Source of the DNA: Fibrobacter sp.
Lineage (GTDB): Bacteria > Fibrobacterota > Fibrobacteria > Fibrobacterales > Fibrobacteraceae
Direction: 5' to 3'
DNA length: 64,000 nt
NCBI GenBank assembly: GCA_024399035.1
Contig: JAKSID010000013.1
Span: forward strand, 1-64,000
This document shows positions 60,431 to 64,000 of the stretch, in pieces. Position 1 is the stretch's first letter. Each line of letters opens with the position of its first letter. The translations under genes and the position numbers were made by a program. The notes under the pieces are model-generated. The model was not told the origin of the DNA. It worked only from the letters and a program-made list of their open reading frames with translations, and ran no database searches.

Positions 60431-60739
60431 ATGGATATGAGCAAAATGTTGAGAGACCTTCAGAAGATGCAGAGCAAGATGATGAAGGCTCAGAGCGACC
60501 TTAAGGCACAGAGCTTCGAAGCAGAAGCCGGTGGTGGCATGGTCAAGGTCGCCATGAACGGTAAGGGCGTGGTCACCATGATCAAGATCAACCCGGACGC
60601 CGTTGACAAGGACGACGTCGAAGCTTTGGAAGACCTGCTCATGGCCGCAATCAACGCTGCCGTGAAGAAGAAAGACGATGCAACTCAGTCCAGCATCTCT
60701 GACATTACCGGCGGCATGAAGATCCCCGGCATGATGTAA
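60431..60739 (+). CDS. ybaB: YbaB/EbfC family nucleoid-associated protein
   Basis: 102 residues: Met/Gln/Lys-rich N-terminal helix (MLRDLQKMQSKMMKAQ), a beta-sheet (VKVAMNGKGVVTMIKINPDAV) and a C-terminal helix, the YbaB tweezer dimer. It binds DNA. The dnaX-ybaB order is conserved in bacteria; recR, which often follows, is absent here. A terminator comes next. Confidence 0.92.
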   Translation: MDMSKMLRDLQKMQSKMMKAQSDLKAQSFEAEAGGGMVKVAMNGKGVVTMIKINPDAVDKDDVEALEDLLMAAINAAVKKKDDATQSSISDITGGMKIPGMM

Positions 60740-60774
60740 TTGATTCTTGCCCAAACAAGCATCGGATTTCATAT

Positions 60775-60804
60775 AAAAAGCACCCTTTCGGGGGTGTTTT
60801 TTTT
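60775..60804 (+). terminator. rho-independent terminator after ybaB
   Basis: CACCC (60781-60785) pairs with GGGTG (60792-60796), with an A/T extension of the stem, followed by T8 (60797-60804). Confidence 0.85.
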
Positions 60805-60885
60805 GCATAATGGACAGGTAGTTTCTTTACATTTTCTTGCTTTTTTTTCGCAAATTTTCGCTACAAACTATGACACCGGTTACAA

Positions 60886-60917
60886 TTCATCGGCAAATAA
60901 AGCATTTCATCGGCAAA
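60886..60917 (+). promoter_or_regulatory. direct repeats upstream of the efflux operon
   Basis: TTCATCGGCAAA occurs at 60886-60897 and again at 60906-60917, spaced 20 nt start to start, about two helical turns. It lies 75 nt before the TolC-like gene and may bind a regulator on one DNA face. The stretch between the ybaB terminator and 60991 otherwise holds no gene. Confidence 0.4.
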
Positions 60918-60991
60918 CTCCATATTATAGCCTTTTCATTTTTATACGAAATTTTTACATTTGGGCCGTAAAAAATAATATAGGAGAATTC

Positions 60992-62434
60992 ATGTCTAGG
61001 CATTTTGGAATTTCGGCCACCATGGCCGCTACAATCGTCCTTAGCATGGCAGCCCAGACCTTCGCCGGACAGGTTTATACCCGCGAAGAGGCCATAAAGA
61101 TTGCTATGGAGAATTCTTCCGAAATCAAAACCGCGGAAGAAGACCTGAAGGCAGCCCAGTCTCAAGTAGACGCAGGCTACGGCAACGCCTACCCCTCCGT
61201 AGACTTGAACGCCACAGTCACCCGTATTTTCGGTATGAAGGACGTAAAGCCCTTCACCGTCATGACCGACACCTACAACAAGTATTACCCCGATAATTCC
61301 GGCTGGATAACTGGCCCCGATGGAACCCCAATGCCTACCGACTTCGACGGCGTTGTCGCCTCGGCTCTTGACAAGTCCACAAGCCAGGCCTTGGCCCAGG
61401 CATATCGTTGGCAGTCCAGCGTAGATCTTTCCGTGACCCAGATTCTTTACGCCGCAGGCAAGGTTGGAACAGGCATCGAAATCGCCAAGACCTACAGAAA
61501 ATTGCAGGAAGTAGCCCTGGAAAACGCAAAGTCCACCGTCCGCTACAACGTGGAAAGTTCCTTCAACCAGTTACTTTACTTGGATTCTGCTGTAGCCATC
61601 ATGGAAGCAAGCATTGAACTGACCCAGACCAACCTAGATTTCGTCCAGCAGGCAGTCACCAGCGGCATGGCAACCGAAATGGACTTGATCCGTACCCAGT
61701 TGGCTTTGGACGGTATCAAGTCAGACCTTGAAAAAATCAAGAAATCCCAGGTTCTCGCCCGCAATGCGCTATTGAACACCATGGGCCTAGACTACGATGC
61801 CGACGTAAAGTTTACTGGGGAATTCAGGAACCCCGAAGACGGACACCCGTTCCCGGATACATCCATGGCTAACGTCACGAAGCGTCGTAAGGAATTGGTC
61901 ATGCTGGAAGCTTCCGAAGAAATGTTGAGCGGCAACGTCGAAATTGAACGCGGTGGCTTCAAGCCCACAATCGTAGCTGGCGGAAAAATCGGATACAGCA
62001 ACAAGCAAAACGAATTCTATAAGTGGGACGCTCCCAAGTGGAGTAAGCTCACCAAGGCCGTGTTCCTGAACCTCTCCATGAATCTTTTCAACGGTATGAA
62101 AACCCAGGAAAGCGTGGCACAGGCTAAGTCCAAGCTTCGCAGCACCCAGATCCAGAAGGAGACGGCGCTCCGCGGATTCCGTCTCCAAATCGAAGCCTGC
62201 GCAAACACCTTGGAAGACGCAGTCCAGCAGTTGGAAATCCAGAAGCGCCAGGTAGAACTGGCCACCAAGAACTACGAACTTACAGAAGCAGCCTACAAGC
62301 TCGGACGCGAAACTCAGCTGAACCTGATGAACGCCAACATAAGCCTCCGTAGCACTAAACTCAACTACGTTGAAGCTGTTTTGAACTGGAACAACGCATA
62401 CATAGCCTTGCTCCAGGCTACTGGTGAATATTAA
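60992..62434 (+). CDS. TolC-family outer-membrane efflux protein
   Basis: 480 residues with a signal peptide (about 1-24, AQTFAG). The TolC pattern is visible: YTREEAIKIAMENSSEIKTAEEDL, then a duplicated coiled-coil/strand layout (residues about 130-480; SSFNQLLYLDSAVAIMEASIEL, ALRGFRLQIEACANTLEDAV read in parts). It is the outer-membrane channel of a tripartite pump; the adaptor and RND genes follow. AGGAG precedes the ATG at 60992; an in-frame upstream extension would cross the terminator and the direct repeats. Confidence 0.88.
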   Translation: MSRHFGISATMAATIVLSMAAQTFAGQVYTREEAIKIAMENSSEIKTAEEDLKAAQSQVDAGYGNAYPSVDLNATVTRIFGMKDVKPFTVMTDTYNKYYPDNSGWITGPDGTPMPTDFDGVVASALDKSTSQALAQAYRWQSSVDLSVTQILYAAGKVGTGIEIAKTYRKLQEVALENAKSTVRYNVESSFNQLLYLDSAVAIMEASIELTQTNLDFVQQAVTSGMATEMDLIRTQLALDGIKSDLEKIKKSQVLARNALLNTMGLDYDADVKFTGEFRNPEDGHPFPDTSMANVTKRRKELVMLEASEEMLSGNVEIERGGFKPTIVAGGKIGYSNKQNEFYKWDAPKWSKLTKAVFLNLSMNLFNGMKTQESVAQAKSKLRSTQIQKETALRGFRLQIEACANTLEDAVQQLEIQKRQVELATKNYELTEAAYKLGRETQLNLMNANISLRSTKLNYVEAVLNWNNAYIALLQATGEY

Positions 62435-62451
62435 GAGATAAGAGGAAGAAA

Positions 62452-63507
62452 ATGAAAAACATCACGAAATCCTTTATTACTTTGGCAGCCCTCTCGCTCC
62501 TCTTTACAGGTTGCGATATGATGAAGAAACCGGGCGAGCAGCAGGAAAAGAAAGCTTCCACTATTGAAGAAATCCAGGCAGAAAAAGGCAAGCCCGCACG
62601 CGTCGTGAAGGCAACCGTTGCCAAGATGAACGACATCCGTAAGTTCAGCGGCACCATCGAAGGCGCCCAGCAAAACTACGTCATTTCCAAGATGAGCGAC
62701 CCTCTGGCAAAGATCAACGTCCAGGTCGGCAGCAACGTCAAGAAGGACCAGGTTCTCGCCGAATACGTCTTTACTGGCGATAACACCGCCTACCAGCAGG
62801 CCCAGGAACAAGTCGCCCTTCTGGAAAAGGTCACCGAACGCATGCGTGACCTTCATGCCAAGGGCGGTATTTCCCAGCAGGACATGGACTCCCAGGAAAT
62901 GCAGCTGAAGATTGCAAAGATGGGCTTGGAAACCGCCCGCCGCGCAAGCAAGATTCTGGCTCCTTCTTCCGGCACAGTCATCAACATGAACTACCAGGTT
63001 GGCCAGGTTCCTGGCGTAGGTGGCGTTCTCTGCACCATCGCCAAGCTGGACAAGGTTATCCTCAAGCTGAACGTTACTACTCAGGATATCGGCCTCTTCA
63101 AGAAGGGTGCAACAGCAACCATCAACCTGAACGGACAGAAGTTCGAAGGAAAGGTCACCCTCATTCCTCTGGCAGCACAGCCTCAGACCCGTTTCTTCCC
63201 GGTTGAAGTCACCTTCAACAACAAGAAGCGTCAGCTCCTCCCGGGCATGTACCTCAATGCAGAAATCAACGCAGGCCAGGTCAACGGCCTCATCATCCCC
63301 AACGACGCAGTGGTTTACCGTAACGGTGTGAACTACATGTGGATCATGGATGAAGAAGGCAAGGCCAAGCGTAAGATCGTCAAGTTGGGCGTCATGACCG
63401 AAAAAGATGTCCAGGTTCTCGAAGGCATTAACGAAGGCGACATGGTCCTTGTTGAAGGCCAGTCCAGAATGAACGACGGCGACAAGATTCTCGTGTTGGA
63501 AGACTAA
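62452..63507 (+). CDS. RND efflux periplasmic adaptor (membrane-fusion) lipoprotein
   Basis: 351 residues with lipobox LLFTGC (Cys20). A lipoyl-like half (DPLAKINVQVGSNVKKDQVLAEY), a coiled-coil hairpin (about 110-160), the second lipoyl half (ILAPSSGTVINMNYQVGQVPG), a beta-barrel and a C-terminal membrane-proximal domain (GLIIPNDAVVYRNGVNYMWIMDEEGKAKRKIVKLG in parts) make a HlyD/AcrA-type adaptor. It joins the TolC-like channel and the RND pump. GAGGAAG precedes the ATG. Confidence 0.9.
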   Translation: MKNITKSFITLAALSLLFTGCDMMKKPGEQQEKKASTIEEIQAEKGKPARVVKATVAKMNDIRKFSGTIEGAQQNYVISKMSDPLAKINVQVGSNVKKDQVLAEYVFTGDNTAYQQAQEQVALLEKVTERMRDLHAKGGISQQDMDSQEMQLKIAKMGLETARRASKILAPSSGTVINMNYQVGQVPGVGGVLCTIAKLDKVILKLNVTTQDIGLFKKGATATINLNGQKFEGKVTLIPLAAQPQTRFFPVEVTFNNKKRQLLPGMYLNAEINAGQVNGLIIPNDAVVYRNGVNYMWIMDEEGKAKRKIVKLGVMTEKDVQVLEGINEGDMVLVEGQSRMNDGDKILVLED

Positions 63508-63525
63508 TCCAGGGAGAGTTTCTGA

Positions 63526-64000
63526 ATGATCAAGGCAAGTATTTATAAACCAATCACCATGCTCATGGTCATCTTGACCGTGGTGGTGTTCGGTATCTAC
63601 ACCTACCGTATGATGGTGGTGGACTTGATGCCGAAATTCGAAGTGCCCGTGGTGACCGCAGTGGTGGTCTATCCTGGTGCCAATCCGGAAGAAATCGAAA
63701 CAACCATCGTAAAACCTTCCGAAGAACAGGTGGAACTTGTGGACGGTATCGACTACGTCCAGGGTCTCTGCATGGAAAACTACGGTATCATCATTGCCAT
63801 GTTCCAGATGGGTACCAATGTTGATGTGGCCGCAAACGATGTCCGCGCAAAGATTGAACAGGCAGCATTCGACTTCCCCGATGCAGCCCAGGCTCCGGTG
63901 ATTTCCAAGCTTGACATTAACGGTCAGGCCATGATGTCACTTTCCTTTACCGGTCCCACCAACTCCACCGAACTCCGCCAGATGGTGGAAGACAACATTG
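63526..64000 (+). CDS. RND (AcrB/HAE1-type) efflux transporter, 5' part
   Basis: The start ATG follows AGGGAGAG. The visible ~158 residues begin with a membrane helix (PITMLMVILTVVVFGIYTY) and continue as VDLMPKFEVPVVTAVVVYPGA, then PEEIETTIVKPSEEQVELVDGI and VDVAANDVRAKIEQA, matching the start of AcrB-family porter domains. It is cut by the window edge. Export of drugs, metals or lipids cannot be distinguished. Third gene of the operon. Confidence 0.92.
   Translation, partial: MIKASIYKPITMLMVILTVVVFGIYTYRMMVVDLMPKFEVPVVTAVVVYPGANPEEIETTIVKPSEEQVELVDGIDYVQGLCMENYGIIIAMFQMGTNVDVAANDVRAKIEQAAFDFPDAAQAPVISKLDINGQAMMSLSFTGPTNSTELRQMVEDNI

Overview
The window reads as chromosomal DNA from Fibrobacter or a close relative. 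Supporting signs are two lipoproteins with the Fibrobacter succinogenes major paralogous (FISUMP) domain, three secreted plant-polysaccharide hydrolases (GH11, GH5, GH8) with Ser-, Gly- or Pro/Thr-rich linkers and type-IX-like C-terminal tails, and otherwise diderm housekeeping genes. The genus call is inference from gene content; no rRNA or tRNA gene was seen.

Layout. 1-54: probable end of an IS3-type element running off the left edge. 0.1-7.6 kb: a DisA-like protein, a ClC channel, a radical SAM/SPASM protein, queF plus a queuosine-precursor transporter (possible preQ1 riboswitch), a ureohydrolase and an RsuA/RluB-type pseudouridine synthase. 7.7-10.5 kb: lipoprotein chaperone, SurA-like isomerase, ftsE. 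10.5-24.7 kb, all leftward: a zinc-ribbon microprotein with hrpA, rfbD, GH11 xylanase, gyrA, surE, an AAA/DUF4143 protein, a FISUMP lipoprotein and a SPOUT methyltransferase. 24.8-29.4 kb: a TolB-like propeller, GH5 and GH8 endoglucanases. 29.5-37.6 kb: a compact five-gene leftward operon (AlgX/AlgJ-like SGNH protein, propeller lipoprotein, transglutaminase-like protein, FGE-propeller-SGNH fusion, polytopic membrane protein), the best candidate for an undescribed envelope system. 37.7-41.8 kb: dus, TM2, rdgB, then CorC-type protein, ybeY and a small gene. 41.9-47.2 kb: an exported FecR protein coupled to a beta-helix/beta-barrel outer-membrane protein. 47.4-54.7 kb: pyk, an FAD-dependent dehydrogenase, an RluA-type pseudouridine synthase and pheT. 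54.8-58.5 kb: AT-rich accessory DNA with a FISUMP lipoprotein, a P-loop protein and a PD-(D/E)XK-like protein. 58.5-64 kb: dnaX-ybaB, then a TolC/adaptor/RND efflux operon cut by the right edge.

Two signals stand out beyond the gene list. First, small palindromic repeats, most sharing an ATGACA end, lie between genes and also in frame inside coding sequences: a ureohydrolase, a pseudouridine synthase, hrpA, a radical SAM protein, a membrane protein and a FISUMP linker. A different 129-bp palindromic insertion with a 7-bp direct repeat lies in frame in the PD-(D/E)XK-like gene. They resemble protein-coding palindromic elements such as those of Rickettsia. Second, dnaX has a run of ten A where both alternative frames stop within three codons, the layout expected for a slippage-made short (gamma-like) clamp-loader subunit.

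Many genes lack a clear Shine-Dalgarno sequence and instead carry a TATnTTT(A/G)-like box close to the start codon. Three genes have tandem 7-nt TTAGTGG-type repeats just upstream of their start codons.
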